A stretch of DNA of 64,000 bases from Prevotella sp. UBA2809 (GCA_002351725.1 DEHD01000023.1:7350-71349); one strand, 5' to 3'. Numbered from the stretch's first letter, positions 1-9,560 are shown. Notes: generated from the sequence alone by a model not told the origin. Made by a program: numbers and translations.

Positions 1-1315
1 TGGCCTGCTCGAGAGTGAGGGTATCGGCCTTGGCGTCGCTCCACTGCTCGAGAACCTCGTTGCCGATAGACCACATGAGGACGGAAGGATGATTGCGGTC
101 GCGCAGCACCAGGTCGGTAAGGTCGCGCTCATGCCACTCGTCGAAGAAGCGGGCATAGTCGTTCTGTGTCTTACGGCGTCGCCACATGTCGAAGCTCTCG
201 TCCATTACGATGATACCCATAGTGTCGCACATGTTCAACAACTCGGGTGCGGGAGGGTTATGCGAGCAGCGGATGGCATTGACACCCATGGCCTTGAGCT
301 TGGTGAGTTTGCGATGGAGGGCATCTTCGTTAAGTGCGGAGCCCAGGCAACCGAAGTCGTGGTGCTCGCAGACGCCATTGAGCTTGAAGTTCTTGCCGTT
401 AAGCCAAAAGCCAGTTTTGGGGTCGAATTTAAAAACGCGGAAACCGGCCGTAGTCGTTAGTTCGTCGACCACTTGGCCGCCGACTACAAGTTGCGTTCGC
501 ACCTTGTAGACATAAGGGTCCTGAAGGGACCAGGTATGGAATTTGGAGTTAGAGGAGTTAAGGGAGTTAATGATGGAGTTAGAGGAGTTAGAGGAGTTAA
601 AGGAGTTAAAGGAGTTAGGGGAGTTAGGGGAGTTAGAGGATTTTGCGGTGGCGATGACTTTGCCATCGCGGTCGAGTAATTCGTTTTTAACTGCTACTCG
701 CTGGTTGGTGGGGTTTTCGTAGTCGACCTCTACTTTGCCATCGTGGACGTAGACGCCCCAGTGCTTGATGTGGATGGGATGGGTTTTGGTGAGCCATACA
801 TGGCGGTAGATGCCACAGCCGGAGTACCAACGGGAGTTGGGCTGGTCGGAGTTGTCGACACGCACTGCCACCACGTTCTTACCTTCGTGGACGTAAGGGG
901 TGATGTCGTACTCGAAGCTGGAGTAGCCATAAGGGCGGGAGCCTACCTTCTTGCCGTTTACGAATACCGTCGAATTCATGTAGACTCCGTCGAATTCGAG
1001 GTAGATGGCTGATGGAAGATGGCTGATGGAAGATGTGATATTGCCGACATCAAAGGTCTTCCTGTACCACCCTATGCCTCCTGGCAAGGCACCACCGCTC
1101 GCGCCGCTGGGGTTACTATCGTGGAAATCGCCCTCGATGGCCCAGTCGTGCGGGACATTGAGAGTGCGCCAATGGGAATCGTTATACTCAGGACTGGCCA
1201 TCTGAGCAGAGTCGCCCAGGATGAACTTCCAGTCGTTATCAAAACAAACTCGCTCTCTGGCTTGTGATGCCAGAGAGCTGAGTATTACAACTATTAAGAA
1301 AAAAAGTCTTTTCAT
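1..1315 (-). CDS. Glycoside hydrolase family 2, beta-galactosidase-like (partial)
   Basis: Secreted GH2 enzyme that should remove terminal beta-linked sugars, probably galactose; the exact substrate cannot be read from sequence. Only the first 438 residues are in the window; the 3' end lies beyond the left edge. Seen: signal peptide (about 1-19), a sugar-binding jelly-roll domain with VPHDWAIEGDF and GGIGWYRKTF (about 35-75), an immunoglobulin-like domain, and the start of the catalytic barrel with WSIGNE, which places the general acid/base at Glu420. The ATG lies 3 bases after the stop of the upstream LPP20-like gene, so the two are probably one transcript. Odd: two in-frame simple-repeat tracts, one in the jelly roll (about 93-104) and one rich in Asn-Ser in the immunoglobulin-like domain (about 226-257), where family members have ordinary beta strands. 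Confidence 0.9.
   Translation of the reverse strand, partial: MKRLFFLIVVILSSLASQARERVCFDNDWKFILGDSAQMASPEYNDSHWRTLNVPHDWAIEGDFHDSNPSGASGGALPGGIGWYRKTFDVGNITSSISHLPSAIYLEFDGVYMNSTVFVNGKKVGSRPYGYSSFEYDITPYVHEGKNVVAVRVDNSDQPNSRWYSGCGIYRHVWLTKTHPIHIKHWGVYVHDGKVEVDYENPTNQRVAVKNELLDRDGKVIATAKSSNSPNSPNSFNSFNSSNSSNSIINSLNSSNSKFHTWSLQDPYVYKVRTQLVVGGQVVDELTTTAGFRVFKFDPKTGFWLNGKNFKLNGVCEHHDFGCLGSALNEDALHRKLTKLKAMGVNAIRCSHNPPAPELLNMCDTMGIIVMDESFDMWRRRKTQNDYARFFDEWHERDLTDLVLRDRNHPSVLMWSIGNEVLEQWSDAKADTLTLEQA
544..640. repeat. In-frame 9-base tandem repeat inside GH2
   Basis: About ten copies of a 9-base word of the type ggagttaga / ggagttaaa / ggagttagg on the plus strand, with one irregular spacer (atgat) near 570. 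In the GH2 reading frame it codes for a run of Asn-Ser-X triplets. The period of nine keeps the frame, so copy number can vary without breaking the protein. Confidence 0.9.
1004..1038. repeat. 7/14-base tandem repeat inside GH2
   Basis: Five heptads: gatggct, gatggaa, gatggct, gatggaa, gatgtga. In the GH2 frame this gives a short Ser/His/Leu/Pro segment inserted just before the conserved YLEFDGVY strand of the jelly-roll domain. Confidence 0.85.
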
Positions 1316-1318
1316 TTT

Positions 1319-3175
1319 TTAGAAGTTTCCTCCATAGATGAGACCGTAGTAGCGGTCGCTCTTATCGAATGAACTATTGATATTCGGGTCGCGTTTAGGT
1401 TGCCATGTTCGTACCTTGATACACGGTTGGTCGATATCATTAAGGTCGACCATCAGGAACAGGTAGCCGGTATCAGAATAGCTTGAGCTATAGTAATCCT
1501 GGTGGATCTGGATGCCATAGGTATCGGCACCAACGCCCATCTTCTTTACGTCGTTATCGGTAAAGCGGATGTTGATGAACTGATTACTCTTGAAGCTGCG
1601 CTCAACATTCTTGATGTACTCCTGCTTGCTAAGGCGGGTGTGCTTAACCATCTCGTTATCGAGGTACTTATCGTTCTCGGCAGTCTTCTGGGCCTTCTTG
1701 ATGACATGACCTACGATGATGATAGCGTCGTCGTCGAAGATGCTCTTGATATAGTCGGCACGCTTAAGAGCGAAGGCAGTCTTGTAGTTCTCGAGGAAGG
1801 TGGCGATGACCATGCGGATAGAGTCGGTCCAGCCAGCAGCCTCGCGGTTGAATATATCATCGCGTGCAGCCTTGTCGAGACCGAAGGCGATAGACTCAAT
1901 CTTCTTATCGGCATCGAAGGTAAAGGTTACATCCTCTACGAACGAGCGGTTGTTGTTCTTGAAGGCGAACTTCATAGGAACGCTGCGGCAGATGACACGC
2001 TCGCCAAGCTGATAGAAGTTAAAGCTTGGGTTACCAAGGATAGTGGCTGTGCCATAGCCGACGAGACGGTTGAACATATCGAAACCACCCTCGGTGAAGT
2101 AGTCGCGAACAGAGTCGTACTTCTTTGCCTTGATGGCATTGACGATATTACCGATGATCTGTGCCATCTCGGCTGATGCATCCTCCTGCACAGCTGTGGC
2201 ATGACCGGCAACACTCATGTTCTTGACAGTCTCCTCGAACTTAGCCTGAGTGGCCTTCATCTCCTTCTTCTTAGGACCATTGATGACTACAGTGGCCTTG
2301 GGGAACGGTGTGGGGTTGAACACCTCGGAAACCATCTCGAGCTCGCGGTCCTGGCGCATCTGACCGGCAAACTCGTACTCGTACTTGAGCTGGAGCTTAT
2401 CGGTAGGCGTGCCCGGGTGGAGCTCGATCTCAGAAAGACCGTCCTTGGCTGAGTTGACGAACGAGTAGTTCATACCATCCATGAAACGGAAGTCGAGACT
2501 GGTGACGGGCTTGCCCTTGTAGCTGATGAGAAGGTCGACAACATTATCCTCGACCTTGGCAATCTCGGTCTTGATACCACCGAGGATGCTGTTAATCTGC
2601 TCGGGGATCCATACTGTGAGAGTCTGCTTGATACCATCCTGATCGATCTTAACAGCGTTGGGGTGCTGCAAGCTCTTGAGCAGGCAAAGAGCCCAATAGT
2701 AGTTGCGCAGGGCATCGTCGATACGGGCCTCACGCTCGGCATTCTGGGCAGTGTAGACATAGCTGAGGATACGATCCTCGCGCTCCTGGAACACCTTTTC
2801 CAACTCGTCCTTGTGGATATAGCGAACAACATAAGCCTCGGGCTCGTGGGTAATCCAGATGGTACGGCAGTTGTTAAGACTACCAGCAGCGTATGTCTTG
2901 ATGACAGCCTCCATGGCGGTCTTAGAGTCAATCTTATCGCCATCGTTTACCTGCTGCATATCGAGGTTAGTCTCACTCTGTACTGTTACTGAAATCTTAC
3001 TGATCAGATCGTTTAGTGCACCTTGGTTGGCCTTTGAGTCGGTGGTGTTGCGACCCTCACCCCAGATATAATTCTCGTCGGCCTGAATCTTGGCCAACTG
3101 CTCCAAAGGAGTCTGTGCCATAGCCAACATTGGCAGTAGAATCAGGCAGAAAATACCTATAACCCGTTTTTTCAT
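1319..3175 (-). CDS. LPP20-like exported protein of unknown function
   Basis: 618-residue exported protein. Seen: signal peptide (about 1-20, MKKRVIGIFC... ending in AMAQ) and an N-terminal region (about 22-150) that resembles the LPP20 lipoprotein family found in many Bacteroidota, with NYIWGEG followed by an Ala/Leu-rich helix; there is no lipobox Cys, so it is probably periplasmic or membrane-associated. The rest has no motif I recognise. I chose the ATG at 3175 and not an earlier in-frame codon at 3256, because the signal peptide starts there and a -7 promoter box lies between the two. The GH2 gene follows after 3 bases. Function unknown; its place among carbohydrate genes may be chance. 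Confidence 0.8.
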   Translation of the reverse strand: MKKRVIGIFCLILLPMLAMAQTPLEQLAKIQADENYIWGEGRNTTDSKANQGALNDLISKISVTVQSETNLDMQQVNDGDKIDSKTAMEAVIKTYAAGSLNNCRTIWITHEPEAYVVRYIHKDELEKVFQEREDRILSYVYTAQNAEREARIDDALRNYYWALCLLKSLQHPNAVKIDQDGIKQTLTVWIPEQINSILGGIKTEIAKVEDNVVDLLISYKGKPVTSLDFRFMDGMNYSFVNSAKDGLSEIELHPGTPTDKLQLKYEYEFAGQMRQDRELEMVSEVFNPTPFPKATVVINGPKKKEMKATQAKFEETVKNMSVAGHATAVQEDASAEMAQIIGNIVNAIKAKKYDSVRDYFTEGGFDMFNRLVGYGTATILGNPSFNFYQLGERVICRSVPMKFAFKNNNRSFVEDVTFTFDADKKIESIAFGLDKAARDDIFNREAAGWTDSIRMVIATFLENYKTAFALKRADYIKSIFDDDAIIIVGHVIKKAQKTAENDKYLDNEMVKHTRLSKQEYIKNVERSFKSNQFINIRFTDNDVKKMGVGADTYGIQIHQDYYSSSYSDTGYLFLMVDLNDIDQPCIKVRTWQPKRDPNINSSFDKSDRYYGLIYGGNF

Positions 3176-3212
3176 ATTACTATAGTTTTTTGTTTCTAAG
3201 ATACCTATGGGT

Positions 3213-3221
3213 GCAAAGATA
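3213..3221 (-). promoter_or_regulatory. -7 promoter box for the LPP20-like gene
   Basis: Minus-strand TATCTTTGC, an exact match to the Bacteroidota sigma-ABfr -7 box, 38 bases upstream of the ATG. An A/T tract lies upstream; no clear TTTG at -33. Confidence 0.75.
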
Positions 3222-3280
3222 AAAAAAAAATTGGAATATAACGAATTATAGACCAATTTTTTTCTTATTTACGCAAATTT

Positions 3281-6200
3281 CTATAATTTGATGCTTATTG
3301 CCTTACCAGAGTACTGGACCATCTTACCCTCGGGATTGTCGAGATTCAGGGGTTTTGGGGCATCGCCTGTGATGAGAACGACATTGAAACGGCGGTTCTT
3401 CAACATGCCATTGAACTGACCCTTGCGAGCACCGAAGGATACAGTGCGAGTGGCATCATCGTAGGTGATATCGATGGTGGCATACTTGCCCTTCTCGTAG
3501 TTATAGTTGGTACCCTCGTCCTCGTAGAGCTGGAACGAGCCGTTCTGACCGGCATAGACATAGAGGTTGATGAGCTCGGCGGGTTTCTCGTCGCTCCACT
3601 CCATCTCAGGGCCAAATGGGATGATGGCACCCGAGCGCACAAAGACAGGTATCTGCTCGTATGGAGCGTCGACGATCAATCGCTGACCGCCATCGACCTT
3701 CTCTCCGGTGTAGAGGTTGTACCAACCACACTGGGCGGGGAAGTAGACTGAGCGGTTGCGGGCTTTATAGTAGCCTACAGGACAGGCCATGAGGGCCGGA
3801 CCGAGCATCCACTGATTGCCGATGTTCTCTACCTCGCGGTCGCCATTGAAGTCCATTACCAGAGCACGCATCAGGGTGTAATCCTTGAAATGAGCCCATC
3901 CTGCCAGAGAATAGAGGTAAGGCATGAGGCGATAGCGGAGCTTGTCGTAGTAGACAAACGACTTATAAGCGGGGTGATTATCGGGAGCGATGTTCCAGAT
4001 TTCGCGCAGAGGCCACTGACCGTGTGAGCGGAACAGAGGAATGAAGGTTCCGAACTGGTTCCAGCGAGTCTGCAGCTCGCGCCACTCCTTAAGATCCTCG
4101 TTCTCCTGACCTGTACGATCGAACAACTGCTGGGCAGCTACATAGCGGTTCTCAACACAGAATCCGCCCTGATCCATACCCCAGAATGGGATACCAGAGA
4201 TAGAATAATTGAGTCCAGCTGTCATCTGGGCGCGCATATCCTCCCAACGTGTACCGATATCACCACTCCATGTGGCGGTAGAGTAACGCTGCTCGCCAGC
4301 GAAGCCGCTACGAGTGAGCAAGAATACACGAGGCTCATTGATTTGACCATTTGACGATTTACGATTGGACAATTGCTTCCAAGTATTGCGTTGGCCGTTG
4401 TAGATGGCATCGGCATTGACGGTGCTGTAGGCATTGAAATATTCGGTTGAGGTGCCTAAGGCTGTTGGGCCAGAGAGAGCCTTGCGATACCACATTGGGG
4501 TACAGTCGCGTACATTGGGCTCTGAGGCATCCATCCACCAAGCGTCAACGCCAGCGACACCATTGTGGTTGTACTTGGTATACAGATTCTCATCCATCTG
4601 GCGCCAGAACATCTTACGGGCGTTGGGATCGTAGGCATCGTAGAAGCCGTTTTTGTAGCCTGGACCTACCCAGTCGTGGATATCATCGGTGGGGCTCTGG
4701 ATATACATCCAGCCCTTGGAATCAAGTTCCTTGTAGTTGTCGGTATTGCAATAGAACTTTGGCCATACGCTAATCATGAAACGTCCATGCATGGCGTGAA
4801 CAGAATCGAGCATAGCCTGTGGATTAGGATAGCGAGAGGCCTCGAACTGATGAGAACCCCACTGATCCTCGGGCCAGTAGTTCCAGTCCTGTACGATATT
4901 GTCGATAGGAATATGGCGCTTACGGAACTCAGCAAGGGTTCCCTCGATTTCATCCTGAGTCTTATAGCGCTCACGACTCTGCCAGAAGCCAAGTACCCAC
5001 TTAGGATAGAGTGAAGCCTTACCAGTGAGTGTGCGATAGCCAGAGATGACCTGGTCGAGATTCTCGCCTGCGATGAAGTAGTAGTCCATATCCTTGGCCA
5101 TCTCACTCCAGACACTGAGCTGCTCTCGCTCAGTCTTGTTGCGTGGTTCAGAGACACGCAGACCGCAATAAGCCTCGCCACCATCGGGGCGCCACTCTAT
5201 GCGAAGCTGCACACGCTTACCTCTCTGCAATTCGGTTGAGAACTTATAGGTGTTGGGGTTCCAGGCTGTACGCCAGCGCTCAGGAACAACCTCCTTACCA
5301 TCGATATAGACCTTGATATAACCAGAATAGTACAGGATGAACTGATAGAGGTGAGAAGGTGAAAGAGTGAAAGGGTGAGAGGGTGAAGAGTGAATAGTTT
5401 GGGGTTCGAGGAAACCTTCGTAGGTGACGGTGGCGCCATAGAGATTGATGCCCTTGGGGAAGTTCTTGATACCTCCATTGTCGGTCTTAAGGGCGATGGC
5501 AGATTTCTCAGGCGTACCATATTCATAATAGATACTATCCTCATCGCGTACCAGTTTCTTGCCACGGGCATCGATATAGGTACCAGTGAGATGACCCTCG
5601 CGACCTTGTTTGTCGTAAAGCTTGAAAGCGCGGTTGAGCTGCAGATAGTCGTTGGGATTACCAAAACGGCAATAGCTGTAAGAATCCCAAAGCAGTCCGT
5701 AGTTCTTATTAGAAAGGACGAATGGGATAGACACCTTGGTGTTATACTGGAAGAGGTCCTCGTTCTTGCCCTTCATATTGAACTCCTCGCTCTGGTGCTG
5801 ACCGAGGCCGTAGAAAGCCTCATCATCGGGCGAGTCGAACTTCATCTGCCAAGACAGACCATGTTTCTGTTCCTCGGGAACGGTATAGCCGGTCTTGATA
5901 CCAAGCTCGCGCTCGGGGACAGTGAAATCCCAGAACTGCTTACCGTCCTTAGCCTCAGCAAGCAGTTGCTTACCATTGGCATCGAAGAAGGTTATCTGAC
6001 CGGTGGCTTTAGACACCACTGCCTTTACGTTCTTTGCCTTTACAACTACATTGCCGCCCTCGTCGGTAATACAGTAGCCCTTGGCAGGGGCCGACTGAGG
6101 TACAATCATGAGCGAGGCAGGTTTTACGGGCAGAGCATCCTTGGATGTAGCACGCACTCGGATGATGTTGTCGTTCATCACCTCGAGTTTGATTACCTTT

Positions 6201-6313
6201 GCCTGACCACCATCAGGACGAATAGTCACATTGTTTCCATTGGTCTGCACCTCGGCTGCCATCATTGTTGAGGACAGCAACAGCGCAGACACAAAAATCA
6301 TAATTCGTTTCAT
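3281..6313 (-). CDS. GH31 alpha-xylosidase-like enzyme with PA14 insert
   Basis: 1010-residue secreted GH31 enzyme that hydrolyses alpha-linked xylose or glucose. Seen: signal peptide (1-20), GH31 N-terminal beta-sandwich (about 100-270), a PA14-like insert (about 285-400), the catalytic barrel (about 430-780) with the nucleophile in WMDASEP (Asp595) and the acid/base in WSGDIGTRWED (Asp685), then C-terminal sheets with a DUF5110-type end. The PA14 insert is typical of alpha-xylosidases such as Cellvibrio Xyl31A and the Bacteroides ovatus xyloglucan enzyme, so alpha-xylosidase is the best guess; alpha-glucosidase remains possible. Two degenerate repeat tracts lie in frame: a Ser/Pro/His-rich segment in PA14 (about 306-322) and an Asn/Ser-rich one (about 647-660). 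It lies downstream of the sensor gene, 89 bases away, on the same strand. Confidence 0.93.
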   Translation of the reverse strand: MKRIMIFVSALLLSSTMMAAEVQTNGNNVTIRPDGGQAKVIKLEVMNDNIIRVRATSKDALPVKPASLMIVPQSAPAKGYCITDEGGNVVVKAKNVKAVVSKATGQITFFDANGKQLLAEAKDGKQFWDFTVPERELGIKTGYTVPEEQKHGLSWQMKFDSPDDEAFYGLGQHQSEEFNMKGKNEDLFQYNTKVSIPFVLSNKNYGLLWDSYSYCRFGNPNDYLQLNRAFKLYDKQGREGHLTGTYIDARGKKLVRDEDSIYYEYGTPEKSAIALKTDNGGIKNFPKGINLYGATVTYEGFLEPQTIHSSPSHPFTLSPSHLYQFILYYSGYIKVYIDGKEVVPERWRTAWNPNTYKFSTELQRGKRVQLRIEWRPDGGEAYCGLRVSEPRNKTEREQLSVWSEMAKDMDYYFIAGENLDQVISGYRTLTGKASLYPKWVLGFWQSRERYKTQDEIEGTLAEFRKRHIPIDNIVQDWNYWPEDQWGSHQFEASRYPNPQAMLDSVHAMHGRFMISVWPKFYCNTDNYKELDSKGWMYIQSPTDDIHDWVGPGYKNGFYDAYDPNARKMFWRQMDENLYTKYNHNGVAGVDAWWMDASEPNVRDCTPMWYRKALSGPTALGTSTEYFNAYSTVNADAIYNGQRNTWKQLSNRKSSNGQINEPRVFLLTRSGFAGEQRYSTATWSGDIGTRWEDMRAQMTAGLNYSISGIPFWGMDQGGFCVENRYVAAQQLFDRTGQENEDLKEWRELQTRWNQFGTFIPLFRSHGQWPLREIWNIAPDNHPAYKSFVYYDKLRYRLMPYLYSLAGWAHFKDYTLMRALVMDFNGDREVENIGNQWMLGPALMACPVGYYKARNRSVYFPAQCGWYNLYTGEKVDGGQRLIVDAPYEQIPVFVRSGAIIPFGPEMEWSDEKPAELINLYVYAGQNGSFQLYEDEGTNYNYEKGKYATIDITYDDATRTVSFGARKGQFNGMLKNRRFNVVLITGDAPKPLNLDNPEGKMVQYSGKAISIKL
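4337..4374. repeat. Degenerate 7-base repeat inside GH31 catalytic domain
   Basis: Heptads attgatt, tgaccat, ttgacga, tttacga, ttggaca, then attg. In frame it codes for NRKSSNGQIN between a conserved Trp-Lys-Gln and EPRVFLLTRSGF. Weaker periodicity than the other tracts. Confidence 0.6.
5348..5396. repeat. 7/8-base repeat inside the PA14 insert of GH31
   Basis: Six units of 7-8 bases of the type ggtgaga / aggtgaa / agagtgaa / agggtgag on the plus strand. In frame it gives a Ser/Pro/His-rich stretch inside PA14, just before the YQFILYYSG strand. Confidence 0.8.
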
Positions 6314-6339
6314 CTTTTATTATTGGTTATTAATCTATT

Positions 6340-6402
6340 GACACTTCGTGTCGAGCCCTCTCACGTTCGGCAAAGCTTAAGCAAGCTTATCTTTGCTCTC
6401 AC
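6340..6402. repeat. Hairpin-rich intergenic element between sensor and GH31 genes
   Basis: Two hairpins: a perfect GACAC-TTC-GTGTC (6340-6352), and GCAAAG (6370-6375) paired with CTTTGC (6391-6396) around alternating aagctt / ttaagc words. It begins right at the stop of the sensor gene and has no following T-run, so it is not an ordinary terminator. It looks like a repetitive extragenic palindrome; a + strand TATCTTTGC also lies inside (6388-6396), pointing into the sensor gene. Confidence 0.5.
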
Positions 6403-9400
6403 TTAATCGAGGCCTTCATCCAGCATGACAGCCTCTTCCACCCTTGTCTCTTCATCAACGGGCAGGTTGATGGTGAAGATAGAGCCGCCACTTGGGTTAT
6501 TCTCGGCAACGATAGTACCTCCGTGCATCTCGACAATAGCCTTTACGAAGAACAGGCTCATACCAGAGTCGTCGTCGCTAATCATAGGATCGAAGATGCT
6601 CTCCTCGGCTCCCTCAGGGATACCCACACCATTATCGGAGATACGGATGGTGCCAGAGGTTGAGGTCTTATCGACAAATACCTTTATCTTACAGTCGGTT
6701 GGCGAGAACAGGGCACTGTTGCTCAGAATCATCTGAACGGCCTGAGCCATCTGGTCGTGGTCGAAGTCGACAGTGAGGTCGTTGGCCAACGGGAAGAACG
6801 AGAACTTGACATGCTTGCCAAGAGGAGCCTTGAACAGGGCGCACTGCTCTTTCATGAAGTGCTGCAGGTCGTGAGGTTTCTTGACAGTCTCCTCGATAGA
6901 CCATGCCTGAGCATAGAGCTCCTCGGCCTGAGCCTTCTGGTCGCTCTCCTGCTGTTTCTGCAGCTCTGCACGCATCTCGTTCATCCACTGTTTTTTCATA
7001 ACCTCCATGCGCAGATAGTCGCGCTCGGTCTTATCGGCCTGTTGCTTGAGGAAGCGCTTACGCCACAGGTAGATTCCGAGAGCTATGATGCTCAGGAAGA
7101 TGACCATGATCCAGCGGTTACGCAACAATGGTGGTGTGACGGTGATATTGAGAATAGCCTCGTTCTTACCCATTGTTCCATCCTCGTTGAGCATGCGTAC
7201 ATGCAGTACATAGTTGCCATGATGGAGCGACATGTAGGTGATGTTAGGATCGTTCTCCTCGGTGGTAATCCACTTATCGCTGAAGCCCTCGAGCTGGTAG
7301 ACAAAGCGTGAGTCGTTATGTATCTCACCCTTGTCGGTGGCCAGCTGGATGGTGAACTGACTCTCGTAATGGCGGAGCACAAGTTCACGGCTTACATTAA
7401 GATCCTCTTCAAGGATGACACGACCATCGTACTCCTCGCCTACACCCATCTGCTGTCCGAACAGCTTGAGTCCACTGAAGATAGGAGTCTCGTTATTATC
7501 GGTACTTGTGATGAGCTTGGGATTGATGACGTCGACACCATTCATACCACCAACCAGGATCAGTCCGTCAGGGGTGACACTTACAGAGCGCTGGTTGTAA
7601 GGGCCCTGCTGGAGTCCGTCCTTGCTGCTGAAGCTGCGCACATTGAAGCTCCACTCGCCATTAGCATCTTTCTTAGGAACAACATTAGACACACCATGTT
7701 CGGTGATGACCCACATGGTGTGGAGCTGGTCCTCGACGATGCCCACAACACTTGAGCCAATCAGACCCGAGTTCATGTCGAGCATGTGTTGCTTGTTGGT
7801 CTTGAAGTCGACAACACAGCAGCCCGCCGTAGAGCCATGCCATATAAGTCCGCGACTATCCTCCATGACACATGTTGTGGTGGCCATGGCAGCCGTCTGC
7901 CCCTGGATGGCGGGTATCTTGACGTTTGCCACCTTGCCGCTTACGGGGTTGATGAGCGAAAAGAACTCGGAGTGGCCGACCATGAGCCAGCCCTTCTTTG
8001 TCCAATACTCGGAAGTCATGAAGTCGCCTGGCAATGATGAGTTATGCGAGTTGATGGTCTTGAACTTTCCCGACTTGAGAGAGAGCTTCTGCACACCACT
8101 GCCAAGGGTGCCGAGCCAGATATCGCCCCACTTATCCTCGGTTACCGACCATACATTATTATTAAGCAGCTCGCCGTTGGTATTGGCCATGGTATAGTTC
8201 TTGACCTGACCATTGGCGATGTGGATCAGTCCGCCGTTATATGTACCAAACCACACAGAGCCATCCTTAGCGCCATGGCTGGCAACCATAATATCAGAGG
8301 CAATGCCGAAGCGAGCCTTGTCGAAGACCTCGGTCTCGCCCGTCGCGCGTACATATTTTATTATACCACGGTTATCGGTACCGAACCAGTAGTTGCCGGC
8401 AGCATCGACAGTGGTGGTGTTGATATCGCCCAGCTCGAGGGTATTGAAGCCCATGAGTTTCTCGATGTACTGGTTCAAGCCGTTACGATAGCAGGCTATC
8501 CACATGTTACCGCTCTTATCGAGCATGAGCTTCTTCTGCGTGTTCTCGCTGATAGACGTGGCGTCGAACTTATTGTTGACAAACTGCTTTATCTCGGCGT
8601 TCTTGGTGTCGATGACATAGACGCCGTAGTGGTCGGTAGCCAGCCATATCCAGCCTCGCTGATCCATGCACACATCCCATGCCTGAAGGTCGGGAGCCAA
8701 CGGAGCGATGCCGAAGGTGGCGAGATAATCGTTGAGTGAGCTGTACCATACCTTATCCTTCTGGTTGAAGATGAACAAGCGGTTGGTGGTAAGGATCCAG
8801 TAGTTGCTGTGCTTATCGACATAGCAGTAGTAAGCCTGACTTGGCTGTCCGCCATGAGTCTTCATGAAGTCATCCTTCCACAGCACCTTTCCCTTATCGC
8901 CATCGATGGCCATGATATCACCGTCGCTCGATGTTACGAGCAGCTTATCGTTCCACTCGGCAAAGTTAGAGAAATAATACTCCTTGTTTATCTGGTCGGC
9001 ATCGTAGCCGTACTTGATAAGCTTGTGAGTCTTCTTGCGGGGGTTATAGCAATAGAGGCCCTCGTCGTAGGTCTTAACCCAGAAGCGTTTCTGCGAGTCG
9101 ATATAGAACCTGTCGATACCGCCCTTGATGCCCCATTTAGAGAGGATGGTGGTAGGATTACGTGTTACCTTCTCGGTGACAGGGTCGAACACGCTGTAGT
9201 TCATGCCCTGCTTAAGCCACAGCTTACCATCGCCGTCTTCCCAAATCTGGTCGACATAGTTATTGCGCAGAGTGGTAGAGTCGTTCGGATCAGAGTAATA
9301 TGTGCGGAAGCGGTATCCATCGTAGCGGTTAAGACCATAAGAGGTGCCTATCCAGATGAATCCGCGAGAGTCCTGGAATATATAGTTTATCTGCGAGTTA

Positions 9401-9519
9401 GACAAACCATCGCGTGCATCAAGCCTACGGAACTTCATGTCGGGGATTACCGCATTAGCAGCGCTCACCGACAAGCAGGCCATACATAATATAGAGGTAA
9501 ACAGTTGCTTAATATTCAT
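6403..9519 (-). CDS. HTCS-like sensor with degenerate kinase core
   Basis: 1038-residue membrane sensor of the hybrid two-component type that controls glycan use in Bacteroidota. Seen: signal peptide (1-20), about 14 Reg_prop beta-propeller repeats (about 30-690, starting RRLDARDGLSNSQIN...), a Y_Y_Y domain (about 700-790), one membrane segment (about 798-818), a coiled dimerisation helix, and a HATPase domain with an N-box (SNSALFSP, about 933) and G1 box DNGVGIP (962-968). Odd: where kinases of this class have SHEFRTPL the protein reads MNEMRAEL, with Asn847 in place of the phospho-accepting His, and it ends after the ATPase domain with no receiver or AraC output. It may be a pseudokinase or act through a partner. 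Own promoter upstream; GH31 downstream on the same strand suggests it senses a related glycan (inference). Confidence 0.88.
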   Translation of the reverse strand: MNIKQLFTSILCMACLSVSAANAVIPDMKFRRLDARDGLSNSQINYIFQDSRGFIWIGTSYGLNRYDGYRFRTYYSDPNDSTTLRNNYVDQIWEDGDGKLWLKQGMNYSVFDPVTEKVTRNPTTILSKWGIKGGIDRFYIDSQKRFWVKTYDEGLYCYNPRKKTHKLIKYGYDADQINKEYYFSNFAEWNDKLLVTSSDGDIMAIDGDKGKVLWKDDFMKTHGGQPSQAYYCYVDKHSNYWILTTNRLFIFNQKDKVWYSSLNDYLATFGIAPLAPDLQAWDVCMDQRGWIWLATDHYGVYVIDTKNAEIKQFVNNKFDATSISENTQKKLMLDKSGNMWIACYRNGLNQYIEKLMGFNTLELGDINTTTVDAAGNYWFGTDNRGIIKYVRATGETEVFDKARFGIASDIMVASHGAKDGSVWFGTYNGGLIHIANGQVKNYTMANTNGELLNNNVWSVTEDKWGDIWLGTLGSGVQKLSLKSGKFKTINSHNSSLPGDFMTSEYWTKKGWLMVGHSEFFSLINPVSGKVANVKIPAIQGQTAAMATTTCVMEDSRGLIWHGSTAGCCVVDFKTNKQHMLDMNSGLIGSSVVGIVEDQLHTMWVITEHGVSNVVPKKDANGEWSFNVRSFSSKDGLQQGPYNQRSVSVTPDGLILVGGMNGVDVINPKLITSTDNNETPIFSGLKLFGQQMGVGEEYDGRVILEEDLNVSRELVLRHYESQFTIQLATDKGEIHNDSRFVYQLEGFSDKWITTEENDPNITYMSLHHGNYVLHVRMLNEDGTMGKNEAILNITVTPPLLRNRWIMVIFLSIIALGIYLWRKRFLKQQADKTERDYLRMEVMKKQWMNEMRAELQKQQESDQKAQAEELYAQAWSIEETVKKPHDLQHFMKEQCALFKAPLGKHVKFSFFPLANDLTVDFDHDQMAQAVQMILSNSALFSPTDCKIKVFVDKTSTSGTIRISDNGVGIPEGAEESIFDPMISDDDSGMSLFFVKAIVEMHGGTIVAENNPSGGSIFTINLPVDEETRVEEAVMLDEGLD

Positions 9520-9560
9520 ATATAGAGGTTTTTATTTCATCTACACAAAAGTGCGACGTT

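Noticed and set aside
544..640. Possible CRISPR array
   Set aside because: Units are 9 bases without spacers and no cas gene is in the window.
1..9519. Polysaccharide utilisation locus
   Set aside because: GH2, GH31 and an HTCS-like sensor are present but there is no SusC/SusD pair in this region or elsewhere in the window.
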